A stretch of 11,780 nucleotides of DNA from RGIG5952 sp045603485 (GCA_045603485.1 JAZUMF010000097.1:1-11780); one strand, 5' to 3'; shown: positions 1 to 7,159, counted from the first letter of the stretch. A program made the numbers and translations. Notes: generated by a model from the sequence alone, not told the origin.

Positions 1-579
1 TGGTACCGCGCAAGACACGACTACAAGCAAGGCACAATGTGGGAAGGCCGCTTCCGCAGCACCCTAGTAGAAGGCACCTCAGAAACCCTCTCCTCAATCT
101 CAGCCTACATCGACCTAAATCCCGTACGCGCAGGCATAGTAGATGACCCCAAAGACTACAACTGGGCAGGCTTTGCCAATGCGCTGAAAGGGGATAGCAA
201 ATCAATGGAAGGCATAGCAAAGATGTATGACAAAACAGCTAGTGACACATCCTTTGCAGATTTGGCGAAAGAATATCGTCTAAAACTCTATGTCCGCGGT
301 TCAGATGCTATAGAACCCGAAAAAGTACAAGAAGTAATAGATGCAAAAGGCGAGTTACCGTTATCGGTAATACTTCGCTGCAAAATACGCCACTTCACCC
401 ATGGTGCCATCATAGGCTCAAAAGACTTCGTCAACGCAGAGTTTGAAAAGCATCGCAGCCTCTTTAATCCAAAGCGAAAAACAGGCGCAAGAGGCATAGG
501 CTTATGCAAAGACTGGAATGGCCTAAGACTTTGCTCGGCAAGAGACCTCAAAAAGTCGCCGATAACCTTTAAGGCTTAA
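1..579 (+). CDS. RayT/Y1-type REP-associated transposase, 3' part (5' end outside window)
   Basis: The frame is open from base 1, so the gene starts upstream of the window; 192 residues are visible and the ATG at 37 is internal. The visible part carries the signature C-terminal half of REP-associated tyrosine transposases (Y1_Tnp superfamily). WEGRFRSTLVEG is followed by the helix SAYIDLNPVRAGIV, whose Tyr (codon 36 from base 1) lies in the family's conserved Y-I-x-L-N-P-V-x-A block and is probably the catalytic tyrosine. The C-terminal tail (EFEKHRSLFNPKRKTGAR, then ARDL) resembles the tail common in PVC-group copies. The HUH motif would lie upstream. Known relatives cut and join single-stranded DNA at REP hairpins, and the hairpin and repeat cluster directly downstream fit that. 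The visible frame has no internal stop, so the gene may be active. Confidence 0.85.
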   Translation, partial: WYRARHDYKQGTMWEGRFRSTLVEGTSETLSSISAYIDLNPVRAGIVDDPKDYNWAGFANALKGDSKSMEGIAKMYDKTASDTSFADLAKEYRLKLYVRGSDAIEPEKVQEVIDAKGELPLSVILRCKIRHFTHGAIIGSKDFVNAEFEKHRSLFNPKRKTGARGIGLCKDWNGLRLCSARDLKKSPITFKA

Positions 580-591
580 AGAAAATCCCCG

Positions 592-669
592 AAAATTGCA
601 AATCTTACCAATCTCAATGTCGCCAATTCTCTTGGCGACATAGGTGGCTATTGTCTCTATATGTCTAAT
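592..669 (+). pseudogene. Remnant of a BspA-like leucine-rich-repeat gene (internal repeat)
   Basis: The stretch reads in the same frame as the transposase, after its stop codon, and stays open from 580 to a TAA at 727-729. It encodes NLTNLNVANSLGDIGGYCLY, which fits the BspA-type LRR_5 pattern (L-T-x-[VL]-x-[IV]-x-x-[SN]-x-x-x-x-I-G-x-Y) over its whole length. Fourteen bases (601-614) are identical to 3851-3864 in the intact LRR gene of this window, where they also encode NLTNL. There is no start codon or ribosome site of its own. It probably belongs to the same broken gene as the cap remnant at 1089-1187. A chance match over 20 residues is possible but seems unlikely. Confidence 0.5.
617..641. 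repeat. Perfect 10-bp hairpin downstream of the transposase
   Basis: ATGTCGCCAA and TTGGCGACAT form a perfect 10-bp stem around a TTCTC loop. It begins 37 bp after the transposase stop. No T-run follows, so it is a poor intrinsic terminator. Its position suggests a structural element recognised by the transposase, as REP hairpins are, or a transcript-end stabiliser. It overlaps the LRR-like remnant, so it may also be a chance product of that sequence. Confidence 0.6.
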
Positions 670-820
670 AATGGACAAAACAGGCCTATTTCAGCGAAAA
701 CAACACTCCCAATATGCCTCTTTGGGTAATTTAGACAACAAAAATAGAGGCGAGTAAGGTGATTGTTGCATTGGCATAGCATTGGGCCTGTCCCTCATGC
801 AAGAAGTTAATAAAGATATA

Positions 821-890
821 GCATTGGGTCTGTCCCTAAAGCTGAAAATGTAATAAAAACGGTGGTGAGATATGAGGACTGTCCCTTGAT
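821..890 (+). repeat. 70-bp direct repeat, copy 1
   Basis: This unit runs from GCATTGGGTCTGTCCCTAAA to CTGTCCCTTGAT and contains two 11-bp motifs. It is nearly identical to the 72-bp copy at 1020-1091. The differences include two fewer A in the A-run (855-859) and a few substitutions. The two-motif unit may be the true mobile or amplified element. Confidence 0.75.
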
Positions 891-902
891 TGGGTATGTG
901 AG

Positions 903-962
903 CAAATTTGCGATATGTGGCTGATGTGGGTCTGTCCCGCGATAGATTATATGTCGCATTTG
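903..962. repeat. 60-nt imperfect palindrome centred on one REP-like motif
   Basis: CAAAT (903-907) pairs with ATTTG (958-962) and GCGA (910-913) pairs with TCGC (954-957), with a 2-nt bulge between. Further weak and wobble pairs run inward through 914-919 and 948-953. The GGGTCTGTCCC motif (928-938) sits in the loop. This gives a long hairpin typical of REP or BIME-like elements. Confidence 0.4.
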
Positions 963-1019
963 GGGGCTTAGATTGCAAAATGGTGTAAGTGTGACAATGG
1001 CCTGTCCCTTGAGTGAGTA

Positions 1020-1091
1020 GCATTGGGTCTGTCCCTAAAGCGGAAAATGTAATAAAAAAACGGAGGGGAGATTTATGGCCTGTCCCTTGAT
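1020..1091 (+). repeat. 72-bp direct repeat, copy 2
   Basis: This is the second copy of the two-motif unit at 821-890. Its right end (CCCTTGAT, 1084-1091) abuts the LRR cap remnant, so the repeat boundary coincides with the point where gene-like sequence resumes. Confidence 0.75.
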
Positions 1092-1209
1092 GGAAATGCT
1101 GCTATTTGTGTCTATACTTCTTATGAAATTTTTGATATTATTGGTGGTGATGATTATTGGAAGGATTTTGAGACTTGTAGTCTGTAGAGATGAATTAGGA
1201 AAAGTGTAA
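1075..1209 (+). CDS. Possible 44-aa hydrophobic peptide, coupled to the next gene
   Basis: The ATG at 1075 follows a strong Shine-Dalgarno-like run, GGAGGGGAG (1062-1070). The frame encodes 44 residues, mostly Leu, Ile, Val, Met and Phe (for example MKFLILLVVMIIG), with a basic segment after it, and could form a membrane helix. It ends at TAA 1207-1209, overlapping the ATG of the DUF4838 gene as TAATG, an arrangement that allows coupled translation. Against it, the DNA is T-rich, so hydrophobic frames arise by chance, and another frame of the same DNA looks like an LRR cap. The ribosome-site-like run also belongs to the repeat unit. Confidence 0.2.
   Translation: MACPLMEMLLFVSILLMKFLILLVVMIIGRILRLVVCRDELGKV
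1089..1187 (+). pseudogene. Remnant: C-terminal cap of a BspA-like LRR protein
   Basis: This frame ends at TAG 1185-1187 and encodes about 32 residues, including AAICVYTSYEIF and YWKDFETCSL. BspA-like proteins often end in a cap of the form C-x-[VL]-Y-(14 residues)-W-K-x-F, and here exactly 14 residues separate VY from WKDF. No start codon is available: the frame closes upstream at the TAA at 1053-1055, inside the repeat. It therefore looks like the decapitated 3' end of an LRR gene whose body was lost to or displaced by the REP cluster. The DUF4838 gene begins 22 bp after its stop codon. Confidence 0.45.
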
Positions 1210-3059
1210 TGGAGTTGTTTAAGAGGATACTGATTGCACTTGTGATTTTGCTTAGCGGTATGACCGTTTCGTTATGTGCTGACGAGTTTGTTGTTGTTGA
1301 AAATGCAACTGCTAAAGCGGGTATACGACTTGGTGATAAGACGCAGGGGACGATTTTTGCCGCTAAGGAGCTGCAGAAATATGTCAAGGCTATGAGCGGA
1401 GTTGAGCTCAAGATTTTGGAAACAAATGAAGTTTCTGCTTGTACTATTTTAATTTCTAACGAGAGAGCGGGGCTTAAGCGTGACGAAATTGCTCTTAAAG
1501 TTGATTCCAGCGGTTCTGTTCTTGAGCTTTACGGCGAGGGTCGCCGCGGTGCGATAAATGCGGTTTATGAGCTTCTTGAGAGGTGGGGTGTCAGATTTTT
1601 CGGTGTAGATTCCAGGAGTGACAAGATTCCCTCTAAAACGACGCTTACGGTGCCGTCCACTTTGTCTTATAGTTATGCTCCGCCCTTTGAGCAGCGTTTT
1701 CCCGGGTCGATTCCGCTAGACCGAAATGTTGGGCCTGCGTGGGCGGTTAAGTTGCGCATCAGCCGCGAATATAAAAAAATCGGCGGGAAGCGTGATGCTC
1801 AGTTGGGCAGCGGACATTCTCTCGGCAATAAATCTTACATCAATTCAAAGACTTATTATGATGCCCATCCCGAATGGTATGCCCTTATTGGCGGAAAGCG
1901 CGTGAAAGGTGCTCAACTGTGTCTTTCAAATCTTGAGATGAGAAAGCAGCTTCTTGCCGAAGTCAGTGCAAAACTTAAATCGCGCAAGGATGCCGGTGCC
2001 TTTGAGCTTGGCGGTATTACTTATGTGAGTTTGTCGTACCTTGACAACAACCGTTTCTGTAAATGTCAGGAGTGCAACGACCTTCTTGCCAGATGGGGCG
2101 GTTCGCGTGTGGGGCCGCTTTTGGATATTTGCAATTATGTCGCTGCAGGTATTGAAAATGATTATCCTTTGGCGCGTATTCTTACGCTTGCGTATTGGGA
2201 TTGGGTTGAGCCTCCAAAGAAGATGCCGTGTGAGCTTCATCGCAATGTTTATGTAACGGTATGTCAGAACGGCAATAAGGCTCTTCCTGTAAGGGTGCAA
2301 GAAACGCTGATGCAGCGGTTGACTCAATGGAGCAAAATTACAGCAGGGAGGCTTGCAATTTGGGATTGGGACGCATGTTTCCGCAATTATATTACACCTT
2401 ATCCTATCTATCACCTTTATGCCGACGATTTCAAAACATACCGTGATTTGGGAGTGAAGCGAGTTAATACTCAGATGGAGCACGGAGCGGTTTTCGCCGA
2501 TTTCGTGGAACTCCGCACATATCTTTATGCCAAGCTTCTCTGGAATCCCGAGCTTGATACCGATGAAATGGCAAAGGAGTGGATTGACCATTGCTGCGGA
2601 AATGGCGCAGTTGAGATAAATGCTTACTACAGGCTTCTTGAAAATGCCGTTTGGGGGGATGAGCCCAAGGAGCGGAAAACAAATGTCAGGATGCACGGCT
2701 ACAATACGGGCAGGGGTTGGCTCAGCGCAGAGAATCTTGCCAAATCGTTTTTGCTTTTTGAAAATGCTTTGGCAAAGACTGCGGACGATAAGTACACTCA
2801 TTCGAATGTGCGCTGTCTCAGCGCAGGTATGCTTATGCTTGTCATTGAGCGGTATGACGAGGTGAGGGCTGTTTTTGAGGCTACCAAAAAGTCGATGAAT
2901 GATGCGTCGGTCGCTAACCTTATTTTGCAGTCTCGGCTTGAGCTTGTAGCTCGATTTGAGGCTATCGGTAAAGATTTTTACAGTTGGTGCTGGCGAGAGG
3001 GGCCGCAACCGCGTGATTTTGCAAGCTTGCTTAAGAGCCTCAAGGAGGGAACGCGATGA
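1209..3059 (+). CDS. Exported DUF4838-family protein, glycoside hydrolase-like (616 aa)
   Basis: The start has AGGA (1197-1200) 8 bp upstream. Residues 1-24 are a signal peptide (basic MELFKR, hydrophobic core, SLCA then DEF), so the product is exported. Residues about 25-160 resemble the N-terminal domain of GH67 alpha-glucuronidases (AAKELQKYVKAMSG, then GRRGAINAVYELLERWGVRFF). From about residue 218 (HPEWYAL) the DUF4838 region follows: SLSYLD (Asp279), the Cys cluster C284-x-C286-x-x-C289, WDWDACFRNY, and LLWNPELD (W445). DUF4838 is linked to TIM-barrel glycoside hydrolases, but I know of no firmly assigned activity. It probably acts on a uronate-bearing or otherwise complex glycan. Its stop overlaps the next start by 4 bp (ATGA). 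It is probably the first gene of the operon, though no convincing promoter is visible. Confidence 0.85.
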   Translation: MELFKRILIALVILLSGMTVSLCADEFVVVENATAKAGIRLGDKTQGTIFAAKELQKYVKAMSGVELKILETNEVSACTILISNERAGLKRDEIALKVDSSGSVLELYGEGRRGAINAVYELLERWGVRFFGVDSRSDKIPSKTTLTVPSTLSYSYAPPFEQRFPGSIPLDRNVGPAWAVKLRISREYKKIGGKRDAQLGSGHSLGNKSYINSKTYYDAHPEWYALIGGKRVKGAQLCLSNLEMRKQLLAEVSAKLKSRKDAGAFELGGITYVSLSYLDNNRFCKCQECNDLLARWGGSRVGPLLDICNYVAAGIENDYPLARILTLAYWDWVEPPKKMPCELHRNVYVTVCQNGNKALPVRVQETLMQRLTQWSKITAGRLAIWDWDACFRNYITPYPIYHLYADDFKTYRDLGVKRVNTQMEHGAVFADFVELRTYLYAKLLWNPELDTDEMAKEWIDHCCGNGAVEINAYYRLLENAVWGDEPKERKTNVRMHGYNTGRGWLSAENLAKSFLLFENALAKTADDKYTHSNVRCLSAGMLMLVIERYDEVRAVFEATKKSMNDASVANLILQSRLELVARFEAIGKDFYSWCWREGPQPRDFASLLKSLKEGTR

Positions 3060-4333
3060 AAACTCGGGTTTTCTGTACAGGCATTGCTTGCCTGATGTTT
3101 TTTACAGCCTTGGCCGATAACATCTGGAGTGTCGGCGCTTTTGAGAAGAAGCGCGGCTGGCCGATTGTTTCAGCCGATGGTTCCAAGAAACTCTATATAG
3201 GGTGTGCGGATAAGGGCGATTATACGGCTGGTGATATTGTCCTTAATTCGATTGTCTCTGAGACTGAGGGAGTTTTGGATCTTCGCGCCTTGACGCTCAA
3301 TTCTCCAACAGGTGCCGTGGCGGTTAAGTCTGTTGCTGTCGGTGCGGAGTTTCTCCGTAAGGACAATTCAATTACTGAATTTTACGCTGATAGGGTTTCT
3401 TCAATCGGCAAGTATGCCTTTTCCGATGCTCAAAAGCTAGAGCGCGTGGTTATTTCGGGCACGGCTGACTCGATTCCCGATGGTAAATATCCAACGCATC
3501 CATCTATTCGAATCGGTGTCTTTTCGGATTGTCCTTTGCTTAAAGAGGTTGTGCTTGACCTTCCGCTTAAACATATAGGCGATGCGGCATTTGCCGGCTC
3601 GACGAATATTTCAAGCGATGTTTCGCAGATTGTTCCGCGCTCAATTGAAAGTATCGGCAAGACGGCGTTTTGGGATTGCATCAATATCCGCGGTGAACTT
3701 GTAACCGATGCCGTAAAATCTGTCGGCGGCAGGGCGTTTCAGCGGGCAGGATTTGATTCGATTCGTCTTGGCTGCGACGATAGTCTCATAGAGTTTGAAA
3801 GCGGCGGCAGCTCGGGCGGGATTTCATACGGCGTATTTACATCGGGGCCGAATCTTACCAATCTTGAAGTGCGCGCATCGGGACTCGTATCTCTCGGCTC
3901 AAATAATTTTGCCGATATTCCGAATTTAAAGCGTGTTGTATTTGACGCGCCTAAGCTTGAGGTGCTTGGCGAGACGCGCGGCTGTTGCTCGGGGCTTAAG
4001 AATCTTGAGGTTATCGAAATGAATACAAAGAACCTCAGACTTGTCGGCGAATCGTGGCCGCCTTTTAATTCTGCACGCTCTTTGAGGGAGGTCGTTTGGA
4101 CTGGACCTGCGCCCAGGCTTGCGCCCTTTAAACGCCTCTTTAACGGAGTAAGCCCTGTTGCCAATACGGCAGAACGCCCAAAATCCTGCATCATCAGAGT
4201 TAAGAATTCTGACGGTTCATGGGAGGCTCTCGCTTCTGAATTTGAGGGCATTGAAAAGGATTTTGCCCCGACGAATTGCGTAGGCGTTATGTTTGCCTCA
4301 TCGCGTAAGGCTTGGCTTATAATTGAAAAGTAA
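3056..4333 (+). CDS. Exported BspA-like leucine-rich-repeat protein with C-terminal RKAW module (425 aa)
   Basis: The start overlaps the previous stop (ATGA), which points to translational coupling; GGAGG lies just upstream inside the preceding gene. Residues 1-20 are a signal peptide (cleavage TALA before DN). Residues about 105-350 hold irregular BspA-type repeats with the hallmark I-G-x-x-A-F at 117-122 (IGKYAF), 174-179 (IGDAAF) and 200-205 (IGKTAF). The last 50 residues form a separate module: C378-IIRV, then NCVGV (C408), then RKAWLII (417-423). The second LRR-like protein of the operon has the same module and the same GVLD(L/M)R block before its repeats, so the two are paralogous. BspA-like repeats usually mediate adhesion or protein and glycan binding at the surface; the ligand is unknown. 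There is no membrane anchor or sorting signal that I recognise. Confidence 0.8.
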   Translation: MKTRVFCTGIACLMFFTALADNIWSVGAFEKKRGWPIVSADGSKKLYIGCADKGDYTAGDIVLNSIVSETEGVLDLRALTLNSPTGAVAVKSVAVGAEFLRKDNSITEFYADRVSSIGKYAFSDAQKLERVVISGTADSIPDGKYPTHPSIRIGVFSDCPLLKEVVLDLPLKHIGDAAFAGSTNISSDVSQIVPRSIESIGKTAFWDCINIRGELVTDAVKSVGGRAFQRAGFDSIRLGCDDSLIEFESGGSSGGISYGVFTSGPNLTNLEVRASGLVSLGSNNFADIPNLKRVVFDAPKLEVLGETRGCCSGLKNLEVIEMNTKNLRLVGESWPPFNSARSLREVVWTGPAPRLAPFKRLFNGVSPVANTAERPKSCIIRVKNSDGSWEALASEFEGIEKDFAPTNCVGVMFASSRKAWLIIEK

Positions 4334-4344
4334 GGAGAAATGTA

Positions 4345-7149
4345 ATGACTGTTACAAAAAAAATGATGATGATACTCTCGTCATTGATGCTTTCAGCTCA
4401 GGCGCTTTTAGCATCAGGAGAGTTCATAATTGCGACAAATTCGATGCCGAAGGCGGCAATCGTTGTCGCTGATGATGCCCCTGTCGCTGTAAAATATGCG
4501 GCAAGCGAGCTTGCCAAATATCTAAATAAGATGACGAGAAGCTCGTTCCCGATAGCCTCTTCACCAATAAAGGGGTGGAATACGATTTTAGTCGGCGGCG
4601 AAACGGATCAGACAGCCTTTGACGGGATTGATATCCGTCTTTCTAGGGACTCAGGCATTTTCTTTTCCAAGGATACCAGTACTTTGACGATTGCCGGCGA
4701 GCGTCCGCGCGCTGTAATTTACGCCGTTTACGACCTTTTGGAGACTTTGGGTTGCGGATTCTGGACTCCCAATTCAGAGACGGTGCCCTTCAAGCCGTAT
4801 ATTTCACTGCCCGAAGGCTACGCAAAGCGCGATGCTCCTGCAATGCGTTATCGTAGCGGCAACCACTACACGACAGGTGCGAAATTTATGGTTAAGCTTC
4901 GCGCAAATGAGAACAGGGGCGGTTCCAAGGAGATTGGAATTGCACCGGGAGAAGGCGAGAATATTATGCACTCGCTTGTCTTAAAGTGGATTCCCCGCTC
5001 GAAGTTTTTCAAGACCAAGCCAGAATGGTTTGCCCTTGTCCCGCGTACCGATAAGGCAACGGGCGAAAAGAAAATGATTCGCGTAAACGGCGCTCTTTGT
5101 ATGACCAATCCTGAAATGCGTGAAGAGCTATTGAAGGAGGTCGGCGACTTCCTTGAGAAGAATTACCCATATCAGAAATCTATCTCGCTCTCTCCAAGCG
5201 ATATGGGAGACTACTGCCATTGCGAAAAGTGCACGGCGCTTATGAACACAGATGCTAGCAAGGCCCCAACGCTTCTTTATCTCGACTTGCAGCGTTTTGT
5301 TGCAGATTACTTCCGTGAAAAATATCCTGAGGCCACATTCAATCTTCTTTCATATTGGTCGACGGATACACCTCCCGTCGATACGAAGAAGTGGCGTCTA
5401 AGGGATAACTGCGGCGTTGGCTTTGCTGCACTCTGGCGCAACCACGGCTTCCCGATTGACTGCAACGAGCGATTTGCTCCTCGTGTTAAAGCATGGCTTG
5501 ATATGTCTGACAATTTTATCTATTGGGATTATTATGCCAATTTTTCCGCATATCTGAATCCATTCCCGAATCTTGATATTCTTGGCCCCGCTTTCAAGTT
5601 TTACCGCGACAACCACTTTATCGGCGGCTTCGCGCAAATGCCTCATACGCGTATGGCTCCTCTTGCCGACCTTAACTGGTATTTGATGGGTAAGCTTATG
5701 TGGAATCCCGACGCCGATACCGAAAAGCTTACAGATGATTTTATAAAAGGCGTCTATGGGCCTGGTGCTCCGCATGTACGCCGTTTTATGGACATCCTCC
5801 GCCATGCGAAACTCCGCGACCGCGGTATTTGGGTCGGTTGCTATGTCGCTGATACGGCTAACTTCTTAACGCCTTCAGATGTTATTGAGATGCTGCGCGC
5901 TCTCGATGCTCTCGTGAGGGCGACAGGCAATTCTCCCGAAGAGATGCAGGTTGCAGCGTGGAGATTAAGGTATGCAGGTATTCATACCGCAGTAATGCGC
6001 TATCCCGATCTTATCGAGCCTGCAAAGAAGATGAAGTACAAGCTCGCATCATGGGAGAGCTATAGGAGCCAGTGGTATTCTTATATCAACGATTACCGCA
6101 ACCGCCGTTCGCAAATCGGTTATCCTCAGCAGTGTCAGGAGAATTCAGCTTGGGAGAACTGGGGAAGCAGGTATATCGAAAAGATTATGGCAGCAGGGAC
6201 AAAGCCCGCTGAGTATCCTGCAAAGACCCAAGGCTCGTATGTCATCCCGACCGAAAAGTTGACTGGTGGCAGAGCGATGTCATTTGCCACTGACGATACA
6301 GGCAAGTATGCGAAACTTACCTTCGGCTTTGGTGGCGGAGAGAAAATCTTTATGAGTCCCAGTTATGCCGAGGTCGGCTATACCGTTTCCAACGAGCTTA
6401 CGGGCACATGGGTTGTCCTTTCCAAGATGCGCGTCGGTTCAACTCTCACCAACAATCCTGCTGCGGCATATATGGGAATCTACACTCCATGGATTGTCAA
6501 CGGTGCTCAAATCGGTCGCAGCCAGAGCGAAATTGCTTCGTTGACGATTCCCTCATCACCAGGTGAAGACGATTGGCGTTGGGTCGCCCTCGGCGAAAAG
6601 ACGCTTTACAACCGTGCCCGCGTTTGGATTATGCCAGGCGTTTTGGCTCGTTCGCGCTTCCTTGATGTAAAGAACTTTGCCTTTGTCGACCCTGCAAAGT
6701 TTTTTGCAAAGACTGTTCCTGCCGTCGGCGGTGCTGGCGCTCGCGACACAATTGACAATTACGCCTATCGCGTTGCCAATGTAAAGGACAACCCTCAAGC
6801 GGAGCTTCAGGTCCGCTTCGGAGGAAAGAATGTCGGCGAGTGCGAACTCTTTGCGCGCGTCAGAGTCATCAACTCCAAAGTTCTTGATGCGGCGGCAGGC
6901 AGGCTTGAGCTGTGCCGCCCCTCCGCAAATAAAGACGAAAAGCCTACGGTAATAGCATCACAGAAGATTTTTGGCTCGGCAGGCGAGGAAGTCTGGCAGC
7001 TTGTCTATGTTGCCCGTGCAGAAATTAAGGCTGGCGATTACCTCCGTTTCACGGCAGGTGATTCCGGCAACGCCATTGAAATCTCCCTTCGCGATGTGAT
7101 AATGGTTGATACCGAACTTCTGGACGAGGCAAAAGATAAGGCAAAATAG
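4345..7149 (+). CDS. Exported large DUF4838-family protein with beta-rich C-terminal extension (934 aa)
   Basis: AGGAG (4333-4337) lies 7 bp before the ATG, 11 bp after the previous stop. A signal peptide covers about residues 1-23. Residues about 25-155 match the GH67-type N-domain (YAASELAKYLNKMT, then RAVIYAVYDLLETLGCGFW). The DUF4838 core starts near KPEWFAL (225-231). It contains SLSPSDMGDY (Asp286), C291-H-C293-E-K-C296, WDYYANFSAY and LMWNPD (W453), each aligning with the smaller paralogue upstream. Residues about 630-934 have no counterpart there. They look beta-rich (AKLTFGFGGGEKIFM; then ELQVRFGG and ELFARVRV from about 800), perhaps carbohydrate-binding modules. It is probably a secreted or periplasmic glycosidase-like enzyme; substrate and activity are unknown. 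Confidence 0.85.
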   Translation: MTVTKKMMMILSSLMLSAQALLASGEFIIATNSMPKAAIVVADDAPVAVKYAASELAKYLNKMTRSSFPIASSPIKGWNTILVGGETDQTAFDGIDIRLSRDSGIFFSKDTSTLTIAGERPRAVIYAVYDLLETLGCGFWTPNSETVPFKPYISLPEGYAKRDAPAMRYRSGNHYTTGAKFMVKLRANENRGGSKEIGIAPGEGENIMHSLVLKWIPRSKFFKTKPEWFALVPRTDKATGEKKMIRVNGALCMTNPEMREELLKEVGDFLEKNYPYQKSISLSPSDMGDYCHCEKCTALMNTDASKAPTLLYLDLQRFVADYFREKYPEATFNLLSYWSTDTPPVDTKKWRLRDNCGVGFAALWRNHGFPIDCNERFAPRVKAWLDMSDNFIYWDYYANFSAYLNPFPNLDILGPAFKFYRDNHFIGGFAQMPHTRMAPLADLNWYLMGKLMWNPDADTEKLTDDFIKGVYGPGAPHVRRFMDILRHAKLRDRGIWVGCYVADTANFLTPSDVIEMLRALDALVRATGNSPEEMQVAAWRLRYAGIHTAVMRYPDLIEPAKKMKYKLASWESYRSQWYSYINDYRNRRSQIGYPQQCQENSAWENWGSRYIEKIMAAGTKPAEYPAKTQGSYVIPTEKLTGGRAMSFATDDTGKYAKLTFGFGGGEKIFMSPSYAEVGYTVSNELTGTWVVLSKMRVGSTLTNNPAAAYMGIYTPWIVNGAQIGRSQSEIASLTIPSSPGEDDWRWVALGEKTLYNRARVWIMPGVLARSRFLDVKNFAFVDPAKFFAKTVPAVGGAGARDTIDNYAYRVANVKDNPQAELQVRFGGKNVGECELFARVRVINSKVLDAAAGRLELCRPSANKDEKPTVIASQKIFGSAGEEVWQLVYVARAEIKAGDYLRFTAGDSGNAIEISLRDVIMVDTELLDEAKDKAK

Positions 7150-7153
7150 GGAG
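7149..7153 (+). promoter_or_regulatory. Ribosome binding site deciding the start of the first esterase
   Basis: GGGAG overlaps the stop of the preceding gene and lies 6 bp before the ATG at 7160 and 3 bp before the ATG at 7157. The spacing favours 7160; 7157 would add one Met. The in-frame ATG at 7106 lies inside the preceding gene and would put polar residues ahead of the signal peptide. Confidence 0.5.
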
Positions 7154-7159
7154 AATATG

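Larger units (their letters stand above)
777..1091. repeat. REP-like cluster: seven copies of an 11-bp near-palindrome
   Basis: Seven copies of a GGGYCTGTCCC-type motif lie at 784-794, 826-836, 875-885, 928-938, 998-1008, 1025-1035 and 1076-1086, all in the same orientation. The core is nearly self-complementary (GGG...CCC with an inner C/G pair). The copy at 875 contains the perfect odd palindrome GGACTGTCC. Three copies share the longer form TAGCATTGGGYCTGTCCCT. Spacing is irregular (27 to 70 bp), unlike a CRISPR. The array sits just after a RayT-type transposase, the known partner of REP elements. The rest of this gap of about 630 bp holds only the hairpin and gene fragments listed separately. 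Confidence 0.7.

Noticed and set aside
691..1023. A 110-aa minus-strand open frame across the repeat cluster
   Set aside because: It is rich in repeated RDRP(N/T) strings, which are simply the translation of GGGACAGRCCC-type repeats; no family match or start context.
777..1091. CRISPR array
   Set aside because: Repeats are 11-bp and uneven, spacing runs from 27 to 70 bp, and no cas gene is present.
1113..1118. TATACT as the -10 box of a promoter for the operon
   Set aside because: No acceptable -35 at 16-18 bp; the nearest TTGATG is 20 bp away. The operon promoter remains unidentified.
1269..1283. Lipobox in the first DUF4838 protein (VSLC)
   Set aside because: Leu at the position before Cys does not fit the lipobox rule; SLCA before DEF fits ordinary signal peptidase cleavage better.
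1926..3008. A 360-aa minus-strand open frame inside the first DUF4838 gene
   Set aside because: It is a shadow of a well-supported + strand gene with clear domains; no signal, motif or ribosome site of its own.
7106..7159. ATG at 7106 as start of the first esterase
   Set aside because: It lies inside the preceding gene, has no ribosome site, and would put polar residues ahead of the signal peptide.
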